Below, in pieces: positions 1 to 8,065 of a stretch of DNA of 17,954 bases. The notes under the pieces were generated by a model. That model saw only the letters and a program-made list of their open reading frames with translations. It had not been told where the DNA came from and did no database searches. The stretch spans positions 1 to 17,954 of the forward strand of contig JARFRJ010000429.1 of assembly GCA_029287305.1 (NCBI GenBank), in the 5' to 3' direction. The position numbers were made by a program, and so were the translations under genes. The DNA comes from Hyphomonas sp. GTDB lineage: Bacteria > Pseudomonadota > Alphaproteobacteria > Caulobacterales > Hyphomonadaceae. The stretch's first letter is position 1. Each line of letters starts with the position of its first letter.

Positions 1-1
1 G

Positions 2-1411
2 ATCGCCAAAGCCCATTGGGACCGCACGACCAATCGGGACCGTGATCTCACTTATAATAAAATTAGCCGTGAGGAACTGATTGAGATGGCGGGGGATTTC
101 CCGCTTGAAAAAACTCTGGAAAAACTGGGCGTGGAGGCAGAAGCAGATTTTGTCCTGCGTCAGGTTTATCCCACCCCTGAGGAGATCGCCAAATATAATC
201 TCACTGAGGAGAAGCTGGCTGAGATTGGGTCTGGTCTGCCCGGTCTTATGATTTTGATGGGTAAGACAGATATAGAAAGCTGGAAGGATTATCTCACCGT
301 TCACTTCCTGATGGATCATGCCTCTGTCCTGCCGAAAGTCATAGATGAGGCGTCTTTTGTGATGTTCCGCAAGACGCTACGCGGCGCCGAGGCAGAGCGC
401 CAGCGCTGGAAACGGGCCGTTAGCGCAGTTGAAGGCGTGCTGGGCGAAGGCATCGGCAAGACTTATGCCGAGCGTTATTTCCCGGCTGAATATAAAGCTG
501 AAATGGATGAGCTGGTTCAGAATTTGCGCGTCGCCATGCACGCCAATCTGGATGACATCACCTGGATGGGTGAGGAGACCAAAGCGGAGGCTCGCCAGAA
601 GCTGTCCAAATTTACGCCTAAGATTGGCTATACAGAAAAATTTGAAACCTATGAGAGCCTGGTCATTAGCGCGGATGACCCTCTGAAAAATATGATCTGG
701 GCATCCGATTGGCAGTTCAAGCAGGATATCGCCAAATTGGGCGCGCCTGTTGACAAGACCGAATGGTTCATGTTCCCGCAGACGGTAAACGCCTATTATT
801 CTCCGCGGCGCAATGAAATTGTCTTCCCGGCTGGAATACTGCAACCGCCTTTCTTCAATATGGATGCGGACCCGGCGATCAATTATGGCGCGATTGGCGC
901 TGTCATCGGTCATGAGCTTGGCCATGGTTTTGATGATCAGGGGGCCAAATCCGATGGCGATGGTGTTTTGCGCAATTGGTGGACAGGCGAAGATCTGGCG
1001 GCCTTTCAGGCCCTCACCGATGCTTTGGCCGCTCAATATGATGCCTTTTGCCCCTTGGATGATGGCACGACATGTGTGAATGGCCGCTTATCGCTCGGTG
1101 AAAATATTGGTGATCTGGGCGGGCTTTCCATGGCCTATCGGGCCTATAAGCTAAGCCTGAATGGGCAAGAGGCACCTGTTCTGGCCGGGTTGACTGGTGA
1201 TCAGCGCTTTTTTATGGCCTGGGCGCAGGTCTGGCGGAACAAAATGCGCGATGAGGCGCTGGCCCAGCAAATGCTGCGCGGGCCGCATTCACCAGCGCGC
1301 TATCGGGTCAACGGGATCGTACGGAATTTTGACGAATGGTATACCGCCTTTGATGTCAATCAGGAGCACGCGCTTTACCTGCCATCACAAGAGCGTATCC
1401 GGATTTGGTAA
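2..1411 (+). CDS. M13 family zinc metallopeptidase (neprilysin/PepO-like), 5' partial
   Basis: This is the C-terminal part of an M13 (neprilysin/PepO) zinc endopeptidase, an enzyme family that cuts peptides outside the cytoplasm. The reading frame is open from base 2, and the residues before the first ATG (86) still match the family (AHW..RD..TYN), so the gene starts upstream of the window. About 470 residues are visible; the family usually has 650-690. Visible landmarks are the substrate-binding NAYYSP segment, the zinc motif HELGH (codons 911-925) followed by GFDDQG, and the ENIGDLGGL motif (from 1100) whose Glu is the third zinc ligand and whose Asp supports catalysis. The C-terminus ends near RIRIW, close to the family's usual end but without a conserved Cys. 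The signal peptide cannot be seen. The 3' end overlaps the convergent GT39 gene by 27 bp. Confidence 0.95.
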   Translation: MAKAHWDRTTNRDRDLTYNKISREELIEMAGDFPLEKTLEKLGVEAEADFVLRQVYPTPEEIAKYNLTEEKLAEIGSGLPGLMILMGKTDIESWKDYLTVHFLMDHASVLPKVIDEASFVMFRKTLRGAEAERQRWKRAVSAVEGVLGEGIGKTYAERYFPAEYKAEMDELVQNLRVAMHANLDDITWMGEETKAEARQKLSKFTPKIGYTEKFETYESLVISADDPLKNMIWASDWQFKQDIAKLGAPVDKTEWFMFPQTVNAYYSPRRNEIVFPAGILQPPFFNMDADPAINYGAIGAVIGHELGHGFDDQGAKSDGDGVLRNWWTGEDLAAFQALTDALAAQYDAFCPLDDGTTCVNGRLSLGENIGDLGGLSMAYRAYKLSLNGQEAPVLAGLTGDQRFFMAWAQVWRNKMRDEALAQQMLRGPHSPARYRVNGIVRNFDEWYTAFDVNQEHALYLPSQERIRIW

Positions 1412-3322
1412 AGCCTGTTCAATCGCACCATTCTTGCCGCTGCAGCCTGTCTTCTCTATTCGTAAAGCTTGGAAGGCGACCGGGTCCCCATTGGAATAGT
1501 TCAAGGCGAAATGGGGCCGCGACCCTGTAAGTGTATACATATTTGAGCGGGTCCATGCCTCAAGCTGATCTTTGGCCGCCCGTCCGGCAGCTTCCTCTAG
1601 GTTGATCAGATAGACCTTGGGTGAGCCCGCGCAGCTCTCTGGCAGGGAAAGGCGCGTGCGCGGTGGGATAAGGGTTTGCGTGCCAAGGCTAAAGACAAGG
1701 CTCGGCTCGGCATAACCGATCACATGCACACGGTCTGGTAGGGCCGTTTCAGAGCAGGATGTGCTTCCTGTCTTATCTTTGAGCCTGACCGCGCAGACCT
1801 CGGCGAGCGCCAAATGTGCCGTTTCACTTGGCTGTATCCAGACAGCATTTGGTAGAAACTCGGAGCGGACCTGCCAGCCCAGCAAGATACTTGTCCCGAT
1901 CACGGCCCAAAACGCATAAAGCTCCAGATGACGGATATAGAGTATCGCCGCTATCAGGGCCAGGATACCGCCAAGGATCAGGGCGTAAAAAGACCCGCTT
2001 GGTAGGGCCTGCCAGACGGCTAAAACTTGTTCTGGCATTGCCGCATATTGAAAATCCTGCGCGGCGTCGATTTGCAGTCGGCTCTGAAGGCTTGGCGATA
2101 AAATAGCTATGAAAGCGCCCGCTCCCGCCAGAAAAATAAGCAGGGAGGCGGCCCGCAAACGGGGCAGGTGCGCCCCTTTCAAAAGCCGGTAAAATCCCCA
2201 ACCGCAAATCAGGCTGAGCGCGGGATAAACCGGTAGGATATAATGCACAAGCTTGGTGGGCAGGAGTTCAAAAAAGAGCCAATTGGGCCCGGCCCAAGCG
2301 ATAAGAAAGAGGAGGCCAGCCTGTTCACGGGCTGTAAATTCAGCCCCGCGTTGACGCACAGCCTGCCAGGTCAGACCGAGACTAGGCAGCAGAAAAAGTG
2401 TTGCCGGAAAAAACAGAAGAAGCGCTGCCAGAGCATGATAGCCGGGCGGCCCACCATGGCCTTCAGAAGCCCCGGCGAATTTATCTTTCAAATCCTTGCC
2501 GACCGCGCCGTCCAGAAAGGCTCCGGCGGTTTCCCATTGTACCCAGATAAACCAAGGCAGGACGATCAAGGCGAACAGGACAGGGCCGCGCCAATTCCAT
2601 AGTGCGCTCGCCCAAGTCATCCGGCGGTGCATAAGACCAAGAACCAGAAGGGTAAGCCCGGCCACCATCAAAGTGACAGGGCCTTTAATTAAAAAAGAGA
2701 GGCCCAGAAACGCCCAAAATAGGAGCGCGATGAGACGCGTATGCTCTGGATCGGCTTTCCTTTCATCTTCCTTCAAAGCGGGTGCGGGCCCATTTTCAGC
2801 GGGCATATCCTTGATCAAATGAGTGCGATAAAGCCAGGCCAGCGCGGCCATGGCCAGACAGGTCAGGCCGACCAGCATGCCGTCAGTTTTGGCAATATGT
2901 GCCTCTGAGGTCAAAAGGAGATTGGCCGAGAAAAACCCTGCGCCGAAAAAGGCTGGGCGCGCTCCGAGTAAAATCCGCCCGCACATATATGTCCCCCAAA
3001 CCGCAAGCATGGCCCCGAAAAGAGAGGGAAGGCGATAGCTCCATATCTCTTTCGCCTCTGCGCTGGAGAAGAGCGCTGTCGTGCCTGCTTGCAGCCAGTG
3101 GATGCCGGCGGGCTTTTTATTGCGCCCTTCTTCCTGATAGCGGATTTCTATAAAGTCCCCGGTTTCCAGCATTTGCTTTGAGGCTTGCGCAAACCGGCTT
3201 TCATCTCGGTCAAGCGGGGGGATATGGATAAGGCCTGGCCAGGCGCTGATCAGGGTAAACAGCGATAAACAAAGCGGTGCAGCCTGGCTCTTGAAAAATC
3301 GCGAAGAGAAAGAAAATGTCAT
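1385..3322 (-). CDS. GT39-family membrane glycosyltransferase (ArnT/PMT-like)
   Basis: This is a polytopic inner-membrane glycosyltransferase of the GT39/PMT/ArnT type. Such enzymes move a sugar from a polyprenyl-phosphate carrier to lipid A, protein or another envelope acceptor on the periplasmic side. A first hydrophobic segment is followed by the family's acidic loop PPLDRDESRFAQ, containing the presumed catalytic Asp/Glu, then a conserved loop with GRNKKPAGIHWLQ. Roughly ten more hydrophobic segments follow, with a soluble C-terminal tail of about 150 residues. I chose the ATG at 3322 (645 residues). TTG at 3337 and GTG at 3334 are in frame and would add five or four residues, and none of the three has a clear Shine-Dalgarno. 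It is divergent from a GT2 gene that could make its polyprenyl-linked donor. The acceptor and sugar cannot be told from sequence. Confidence 0.88.
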   Translation of the reverse strand: MTFSFSSRFFKSQAAPLCLSLFTLISAWPGLIHIPPLDRDESRFAQASKQMLETGDFIEIRYQEEGRNKKPAGIHWLQAGTTALFSSAEAKEIWSYRLPSLFGAMLAVWGTYMCGRILLGARPAFFGAGFFSANLLLTSEAHIAKTDGMLVGLTCLAMAALAWLYRTHLIKDMPAENGPAPALKEDERKADPEHTRLIALLFWAFLGLSFLIKGPVTLMVAGLTLLVLGLMHRRMTWASALWNWRGPVLFALIVLPWFIWVQWETAGAFLDGAVGKDLKDKFAGASEGHGGPPGYHALAALLLFFPATLFLLPSLGLTWQAVRQRGAEFTAREQAGLLFLIAWAGPNWLFFELLPTKLVHYILPVYPALSLICGWGFYRLLKGAHLPRLRAASLLIFLAGAGAFIAILSPSLQSRLQIDAAQDFQYAAMPEQVLAVWQALPSGSFYALILGGILALIAAILYIRHLELYAFWAVIGTSILLGWQVRSEFLPNAVWIQPSETAHLALAEVCAVRLKDKTGSTSCSETALPDRVHVIGYAEPSLVFSLGTQTLIPPRTRLSLPESCAGSPKVYLINLEEAAGRAAKDQLEAWTRSNMYTLTGSRPHFALNYSNGDPVAFQALRIEKTGCSGKNGAIEQALPNPDTLL

Positions 3323-3478
3323 ACGCTTATGCACCAAGGGTCAGATTTATCTCTTATATATGGCATGAGTTTCGGCCTTTGACATCATGTTTGGCAAGAT
3401 AAGGCATATGATTACAAGGCGCGCATAAGGCAAAGCTGGCGCCGCGACATTTCATATACGTAAGGCGGAATAATTTAT

Positions 3479-3507
3479 TTGGTCTCTCATCCAGGGCCGG
3501 ATATAAT
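3479..3507 (+). promoter_or_regulatory. Predicted sigma70 promoter of the GT2 gene, possibly leaderless
   Basis: TTGGTC (3479-3484) and a perfect TATAAT (3502-3507) are separated by 17 bp. The expected transcription start, 7-8 bases after the -10 box, falls at or next to the A of the ATG at 3515. No ribosome binding site precedes that ATG. This suggests a leaderless mRNA. It also argues against translation from the in-frame TTG at 3479, which would lie inside the -35 box. Confidence 0.55.
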
Positions 3508-3514
3508 ATGTTTT

Positions 3515-4264
3515 ATGGATCAGCCAATAGATTTACAAAGCAGATTGGAATTTTCTGTCATTATACCCGTCTATAATGAGGAAGGAGCCGTCTCAGCGCT
3601 CGCAGGTGAAATTGTCAGCGTTTTGGCTGGCCGATCCTATGAAATGATCTTTGTCGATGACGGATCGACAGATGCGACACGCGAAACTCTGATGTCGTTA
3701 AAAGCCTCCTGTCCCGGTCTACGCATCCTGTCTCACCGACAGAATGCCGGGCAAAGCCGGGCGATCCGGACCGGAGTTGAGGCGGCGCGAGGCCGGATTA
3801 TCGGAATTTTGGATGGCGATGGGCAAAATGATCCGGCTGATCTTGTCACCCTCTATCGTCATTTGACAGGCCCGAATGCACCCCTTGATCTTGGCCTTGT
3901 CATCGGCGAACGCATGCAGCGTAAAGATGGCTTCCGCAAGCGCGTGGCCTCGCATCTGGCCAATGCGTTACGCCGTGCGGTTTTAAAGGACGCCAATCAG
4001 GATAGCGGCTGCGGGCTCAAAGTGCTGTCTCGCGCTTTATTTTTACGCTTGCCCTATTTTGATCATATGCACCGCTTTATGCCTGCCTTAGTAAAGGCCG
4101 AGGGACATAGCGTTGAGAAGATCAGCGTCTATCATCGCCAACGCGAAAAAGGCCAGTCGAAATATAATAATATCGGGCGTGCTGTTTTCGGCCTTAAAGA
4201 TTTATGCGGCGTGGCTTGGTTGATGAAGCGGCGGCGTCCTTATGGCGGTGTCGATGAATTATAA
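3515..4264 (+). CDS. GT2-family glycosyltransferase, dolichyl/polyprenyl-phosphate mannose synthase-like
   Basis: This is a cytoplasmic-face GT-A glycosyltransferase that probably transfers a sugar from a nucleotide donor to a polyprenyl phosphate. From ATG 3515 it has 249 residues. Visible motifs are FSVIIPVYNEE (13-23), FVDDGSTD (47-53) for nucleotide binding, the metal-binding stretch LDGDGQNDP (99-107) and DSGCGLK (163-169), as in the DPM1/ArnC-like group. There is no C-terminal membrane pair, unlike ArnC, so it is a DPM1-type single-domain enzyme. The divergent GT39 gene is a likely user of its product. An in-frame TTG at 3479 would add 12 residues but lies in the predicted -35 box. The gene ends 5 bp from the convergent dehydratase pseudogene. 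Confidence 0.9.
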   Translation: MDQPIDLQSRLEFSVIIPVYNEEGAVSALAGEIVSVLAGRSYEMIFVDDGSTDATRETLMSLKASCPGLRILSHRQNAGQSRAIRTGVEAARGRIIGILDGDGQNDPADLVTLYRHLTGPNAPLDLGLVIGERMQRKDGFRKRVASHLANALRRAVLKDANQDSGCGLKVLSRALFLRLPYFDHMHRFMPALVKAEGHSVEKISVYHRQREKGQSKYNNIGRAVFGLKDLCGVAWLMKRRRPYGGVDEL

Positions 4265-4269
4265 AGGGT

Positions 4270-4566
4270 TTATGCGCTCAGAATGGCAGCGAAATTATCC
4301 ATAAATCGGGCGAGCTTGATATCGAGCTCCGTCAACCCTTTGGCATCATGCGTGGTGAGGGTCACCTCTACCGTTTTATAGACATTAAACCATTATGGAT
4401 GATGGTCCATAGATTCCGCTTTCAGAGCGGCTGCACTCATAAAGCTCCAAGCGGTTTTAAAATCCTTGAACACATAGGTGCGCGTAATGGCATCGGGTTC
4501 TTCAGATTTCAGTGCCCAGCTGGGAAGCTTTTTTAAAACAGCGTCCGGGCTTATTTTCTCACGCAT
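4270..4566 (-). pseudogene. 4a-hydroxytetrahydrobiopterin (pterin-4a-carbinolamine) dehydratase, nonsense-disrupted
   Basis: The minus strand encodes a normal-length PCD/PhhB-family protein of 98 codons, interrupted by one in-frame TAA at 4393-4395. From ATG 4566 it reads MREKISPDAVLKKLPSW, then a segment ending SMDHHP, then the stop, then [20 protein letters not shown] and on to [11 protein letters not shown] and a natural TAA at 4270-4272. The family motif is HHPEW, so a GAA-to-TAA change replaces the expected Glu. The frame is otherwise intact on both sides. The truncated 57-residue product keeps the catalytic HHP but loses the downstream conserved Tyr, His and Asp. The family dehydrates 4a-hydroxytetrahydropterin for phenylalanine hydroxylase and is also a DCoH-type dimerisation factor. 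The gene lies 64 bp downstream of the isomerase gene, probably in its transcript. It is either a young pseudogene or a sequencing error. Confidence 0.88.
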
Positions 4567-4630
4567 TATTCAGGTCCATTCTGTTTGTATAAGACTATGT
4601 CGATAAGATATGGCAGATTTTCAGAAGGCT

Positions 4631-5218
4631 TTATTTTAGTAAATCTTCAACATAATCAAGCCGGTCATGACCGAAAAACATATCATCGCCGACGAAATAG
4701 GTCGGCGCACCAAACATGCCTCGCTTGATCGCCTCTTCTGTATCAGATGCGAGCTTCGCCTTGAGGGTGGCATCCTTGCCCATGGCGATAATTTTTTCTC
4801 CATCCAGCCCGATTTTTTCACACATTTGGAGAATGTCTTCACTTTCGCCAAGATTTTTCGGGCCCGCCGCGCCCCAGATATGATCCCAGCAGGCATCGCG
4901 GAAAAGGGTAAATTCATCTGGTCCAAGCCCATGCGAGGCGCGTAATAGGGTGAGTGTGTTTAAAGGGAAATGCGGATTGAATTGAAAAAAGAGACCATAG
5001 CGTTTAGCGCAGCGGGGAACATCGACGCCCATATATTTGGCTTTGGCAGGTACCATGCCGGGGGGACGATTGCCCGTTGCATTCATAATGCCGCCCAGAA
5101 AGACCGGGCGATAAATCATCTCAGCGCCCGTGCGCGCAGCCACAGCGCGCGCCGCATAATCGCCAATATAGGCGGTCGGACTGGTATAATCGAAGAAAAA
5201 CTCAAAGGATTTTGTCAT
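4631..5218 (-). CDS. 2-hydroxychromene-2-carboxylate isomerase family protein (DsbA-like, GST-kappa fold)
   Basis: This 195-residue thioredoxin-fold protein resembles 2-hydroxychromene-2-carboxylate isomerase (NahD) and GST kappa. Members perform glutathione-dependent isomerisation in naphthalene-type catabolism or have related uncharacterised roles. The N-terminus FFFDYTSPTAYIG carries the SPxxY motif in place of the CxxC of true DsbA, with Ser13 as the likely glutathione-activating residue. Other hallmarks are RPVFLGGIM, the loop with GPKNLG, and the C-terminal GMFGAPTYFVGDDMFFGHDRLDYV, which holds the cis-Pro (GAPTY) and the usual FxGxDRLD ending. The start at 5218 is the first ATG, with an AAGG about 13 bases upstream. 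It is divergent from an HxlR regulator, a common pairing that suggests regulation by that gene. The exact substrate is unknown. Confidence 0.88.
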   Translation of the reverse strand: MTKSFEFFFDYTSPTAYIGDYAARAVAARTGAEMIYRPVFLGGIMNATGNRPPGMVPAKAKYMGVDVPRCAKRYGLFFQFNPHFPLNTLTLLRASHGLGPDEFTLFRDACWDHIWGAAGPKNLGESEDILQMCEKIGLDGEKIIAMGKDATLKAKLASDTEEAIKRGMFGAPTYFVGDDMFFGHDRLDYVEDLLK

Positions 5219-5243
5219 TTTGTCAGAGCCTTATAAATAGAAA

Positions 5244-5272
5244 TTGCAGTTTGGCAGTCCCTTGCCTTATAA
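5244..5272 (+). promoter_or_regulatory. Predicted sigma70 promoter of the HxlR gene, possibly leaderless
   Basis: TTGCAG (5244-5249) and TTATAA (5267-5272) are spaced by 17 bp. The expected start site, about 8 bases after the -10 box, coincides with the A of ATG 5280, and no ribosome binding site is present. The arrangement matches that of the GT2 gene in this window. The nine-base word GCCTTATAA containing this -10 box also occurs at 5228-5236, next to the divergent isomerase gene. Confidence 0.5.
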
Positions 5273-5279
5273 GACATAT

Positions 5280-5600
5280 ATGAAATGGTCTGACCTGCAA
5301 ACCGAAGCTTGTCCGATTGCTCGCAGTCTCAGCGTGATCGGGGATCGCTGGACCCTTCTCATCATTCGTGATTGCTTTGTCGGTGTTTCCCGGTTTGATG
5401 ATTTGCAGAAAAGCCTCGGCCTGACACGTCATGTCTTGGCGGACCGGCTTGCCAAACTCGTTGATACGGGTGTTTTGGAAAAACAAGCTTATGCCAGCCG
5501 CCGCTATGATTATAAATTAACCAGCCGGGGTCAGGCGCTCGCGCCTATTCTGGACAAGCTCTATGATTGGGGCGAAGCACATGTGCCGATCGCAAAATAG
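5280..5600 (+). CDS. HxlR family winged-helix transcriptional regulator
   Basis: This is a compact MarR-like winged-helix DNA-binding protein of the HxlR family. From ATG 5280 it has 106 residues, typical of the family. The N-terminal TEACPIARSLSVIGDRWTLL is the family signature, including the conserved Cys that acts as a redox or electrophile sensor in some members. It is followed by the recognition helix area LQKSLGLTRHVLADRLAKLV and the wing DYKLTSRG. An in-frame TTG at 5244 would add 12 residues but lies in the predicted -35 box. It is divergent from the isomerase gene with a 61-bp shared control region, so it probably controls that gene and itself. The ligand is unknown. Confidence 0.92.
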   Translation: MKWSDLQTEACPIARSLSVIGDRWTLLIIRDCFVGVSRFDDLQKSLGLTRHVLADRLAKLVDTGVLEKQAYASRRYDYKLTSRGQALAPILDKLYDWGEAHVPIAK

Positions 5601-5624
5601 AGCGTTTCAATAAAGCCCATCCGC

Positions 5625-5662
5625 CCTGCGGGCCCTAAACATTCCTGCGGGCCCTAAACATT
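5625..5662. repeat. Perfect 19-bp tandem duplication at the hslU 3' end
   Basis: CCTGCGGGCCCTAAACATT occurs twice in direct succession, at 5625-5643 and 5644-5662. The second copy ends on the last base of the hslU stop codon. Each unit contains the palindrome GGGCCC. It occupies the gap between the convergent HxlR and hslU genes. There is no clear T-run terminator, although short GC-rich hairpins are possible. Confidence 0.9.
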
Positions 5663-6966
5663 TATAAAATAAATTTGGATAAATCTGTATTGGCAGCCAG
5701 ATCAGAGACGCGCGTTTTGACATAGTCCGGCGTAATCGTAATGGTCTGGCCGGCGCATTCTGAAGCGTCAAAGGATATTTCATCTAGTAAATGCTCCAAT
5801 ACGGTTTGCAGCCGTCGTGCACCGATATTTTCCACGCTCGCATTTACCTTTTCAGCCATTTCAGCGATGACCTCAATCGCCTCATCCTCAAAGGTAAGGG
5901 TAAGCTGTTCTGCGGCCATCAGGGCTTGATATTGCTTGATCAGGCTGGCTTGCGGTTCGATCAGAATACGGCGCAAATCTTCACGTGTGAGCGGTGATAA
6001 TTCGACCCGTATCGGCAAACGCCCCTGTAGTTCTGGCAACAGGTCTGACGGTTTGGAGACATGAAACGCGCCTGACGCAATAAATAGGATATGATCGGTT
6101 TTCACAGGTCCGCGTTTGGTGGAGACCGTTGTCCCTTCAATTAGAGGCAGGAGGTCACGCTGCACACCTTCGCGGCTGACATCGGCGCCGCCGCGCTGGG
6201 ATTTCGCGGCGACTTTGTCGATCTCATCAATAAAGACAATGCCGTCTTCCTGTGTGATTTGCAGCGCTTCACGCGCAATCGCGTCCTCATCCAGCAATTT
6301 GTCCGCTTCCTCATTGATCAAGGGCTGATAGGCTTCGGCAACACTTGTGCGGATGCGTTTGGCGCGTCCGCCCATTGCTTTTTCAAACATATCGCTGAGA
6401 TTGATCATGCCGACCTGGCCGCCCGTATTGGCCCCCAGATCAATCATGGGGGATTGGCCTGTTTGAGCCAGTTCAATATCAACCGGCTTGTCGTCAAGCT
6501 CGCCCTCGCGCAAACGACGGCGAAACACCTCACGTGTTGAGGCTTGCGCCTCTGTACCAACGAGTGCTTCCAATAGACGGTCTTCTGCCGCTTCGCGCGC
6601 CTGCACCTCCACATGGGCGCGTTTGGTCTCGCGCAAATTTGAGATGGCCGCCTCGACGAGGTCGCGGATGATTTGCTCAACATCCCTGCCAACATAACCA
6701 ACTTCGGTGAATTTTGTGGCTTCCACTTTCAGGAAAGGGGCATTGACAAGATTGGCGAGGCGTCGGGAAACTTCTGTCTTGCCAACACCGGTGGGCCCAA
6801 TCATGAGAATATTTTTCGGCATAATTTCATCGCGGATGTCCGGATCTGCCTGTTGACGTCGCCAGCGATTACGCAGCGCAATAGCGACGGCCCGCTTGGC
6901 GGCGCGTTGCCCGACAATATGTTTGTCCAGTTCGGCAACAATTTGCCGCGGCGTTAAAGCATCCAT
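5662..6966 (-). CDS. hslU: ATP-dependent protease ATPase subunit HslU (ClpY)
   Basis: HslU is the hexameric AAA+ unfoldase that feeds substrates to the HslV peptidase and controls cytoplasmic protein quality. From ATG 6966 the protein has 434 residues, the normal length. It shows [20 protein letters not shown] at the start, Walker A GPTGVGKT (57-64), the pore loop GYVGRD (90-95), an I-domain of about 110-235, Walker B VFIDEID (244-250), the GRLPIR arginine-finger region (315-320), sensor-2 GARR (382-385), and the C-terminal DLSKFIL tail that docks into HslV. A GTG at 7017 would add 17 residues overlapping the upstream gene and is unlikely. Unusually, hslV is not directly upstream: a membrane-protein gene sits between, ending 13 bp before this start. 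Confidence 0.98.
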   Translation of the reverse strand: MDALTPRQIVAELDKHIVGQRAAKRAVAIALRNRWRRQQADPDIRDEIMPKNILMIGPTGVGKTEVSRRLANLVNAPFLKVEATKFTEVGYVGRDVEQIIRDLVEAAISNLRETKRAHVEVQAREAAEDRLLEALVGTEAQASTREVFRRRLREGELDDKPVDIELAQTGQSPMIDLGANTGGQVGMINLSDMFEKAMGGRAKRIRTSVAEAYQPLINEEADKLLDEDAIAREALQITQEDGIVFIDEIDKVAAKSQRGGADVSREGVQRDLLPLIEGTTVSTKRGPVKTDHILFIASGAFHVSKPSDLLPELQGRLPIRVELSPLTREDLRRILIEPQASLIKQYQALMAAEQLTLTFEDEAIEVIAEMAEKVNASVENIGARRLQTVLEHLLDEISFDASECAGQTITITPDYVKTRVSDLAANTDLSKFIL

Positions 6967-6979
6967 GAATAAGGTCCGG

Positions 6980-8056
6980 TCAAATTGCTTCAGGAGGGAA
7001 AATTCGGGCCAAAACACCCGTTTTCGGCATAAGTTTCAAAACAAGGATACGCGCTGTTTTCCATCCCGCGCCCAAGAGGACGACCGACCCGCCAAGAATA
7101 ATCAGGGTCAGGAAAATCGAATAGGTAAAGCTTGTGCCTGTGCTTTGCAGTAAACCGTTTAAGGCAAACCAGAAGGTCATCAAGGCTGCTGCGATCAAGG
7201 CCCGGCGGTTCAAGGCTAGCGATAGTATGGCCAATCCGATCAAGGCCAAAAGCAGGATGCCCGTTTCACCACCGCTGTCTGAACGCAAACCCGCCCCTGA
7301 CAGCATGGCGCGAAGTCCAAAAATAATCTGCGGGGCGGCTGCAAAATGCAGCCAGAAAGCATTATCAGAGGACAAGCCCTTTCGTCCCGGGTCTTGCGCA
7401 TCAAAATAAACCGCTGCGGCGAGAGTTCCTAAACCAATGAGCAAGCTGAGACTTCCGCCGAGGAAGGCTTCCAACCCATTGTTTGCAAAACTGAAATTAT
7501 AAAGCGCAAGGGCGATAGATAAAGCGATTAAGAGGATCGCAAAAGGTAAACGGAACCGCCAATAAATCGCTCCGGCCGCCAATAATCCGCCAAACGCGGC
7601 CCAGAAGCCAAAATTAGCCACCGCCTCAAAGCCGCGTGAGACAATAGTATCATCCAGGGAATTAAAATCATTCAATCCGCTGGCCGTCAGCGCAACAACA
7701 ATAATACTGAGCCCTGTAATCAGCGTGGCCAGCGTAATGCTGGGTAAAACCAGGCGGCGACGTCCGGCAAAATATTCCAGCAAGACCCATAGGACAGCAA
7801 TTGGCGGTGCCATGATAATGAGTGCATTACCCGTCCCGCCCAAAATTAGACCTGCGCCTATGAACAGTCCGAAGGCGAAAAGAACCAGTCCAATCGAGAT
7901 GAAAATATCATTGAAATTGGATAAGAAGCGCAAGCTTTCTGTGTCTGAGCTTGCCACTGGATCATGCCGCGTGCGCAGAAACTCTGCCAATTCCCGCGCT
8001 GTAATATCACTTAAAATGCCAGCTTGTCTGGCCGCTTCAATATCTCGGCGGTTCAT
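6980..8056 (-). CDS. DUF2157-like polytopic membrane protein between hslV and hslU
   Basis: This is a 358-residue integral membrane protein of unknown function. The first 45 or so residues are soluble and helical ([19 protein letters not shown]), which resembles the N-terminal part of DUF2157 proteins. About ten hydrophobic segments follow between residues 48 and 345, rich in Gly, Ala, Leu and Ile, with a short basic C-terminal tail. I see no catalytic motif. It starts 9 bp after the hslV stop, with AGGA upstream of ATG 8056, and ends 13 bp before the hslU start, so it is almost certainly co-transcribed with the protease genes. Assignment to DUF2157 rests on the N-terminal pattern and topology only and needs a profile search. 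Confidence 0.8.
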   Translation of the reverse strand: MNRRDIEAARQAGILSDITARELAEFLRTRHDPVASSDTESLRFLSNFNDIFISIGLVLFAFGLFIGAGLILGGTGNALIIMAPPIAVLWVLLEYFAGRRRLVLPSITLATLITGLSIIVVALTASGLNDFNSLDDTIVSRGFEAVANFGFWAAFGGLLAAGAIYWRFRLPFAILLIALSIALALYNFSFANNGLEAFLGGSLSLLIGLGTLAAAVYFDAQDPGRKGLSSDNAFWLHFAAAPQIIFGLRAMLSGAGLRSDSGGETGILLLALIGLAILSLALNRRALIAAALMTFWFALNGLLQSTGTSFTYSIFLTLIILGGSVVLLGAGWKTARILVLKLMPKTGVLARIFPPEAI

Positions 8057-8065
8057 AGCGCTATC

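Noticed and set aside
377..1036. 219-codon frame antisense to the M13 peptidase
   Set aside because: It is a shadow of a well-supported gene whose motifs fix the plus-strand frame.
3379..3407. TTGACA at 3379-3384 as the GT2 promoter
   Set aside because: No acceptable -10 box lies 16-18 bp downstream; the TTGGTC-N17-TATAAT pair nearer the gene fits better.
6967..7017. N-terminal extension of hslU from GTG 7017
   Set aside because: It would overlap the upstream membrane-protein gene and adds residues not found in HslU; ATG 6966 gives the standard [10 protein letters not shown] start and length.
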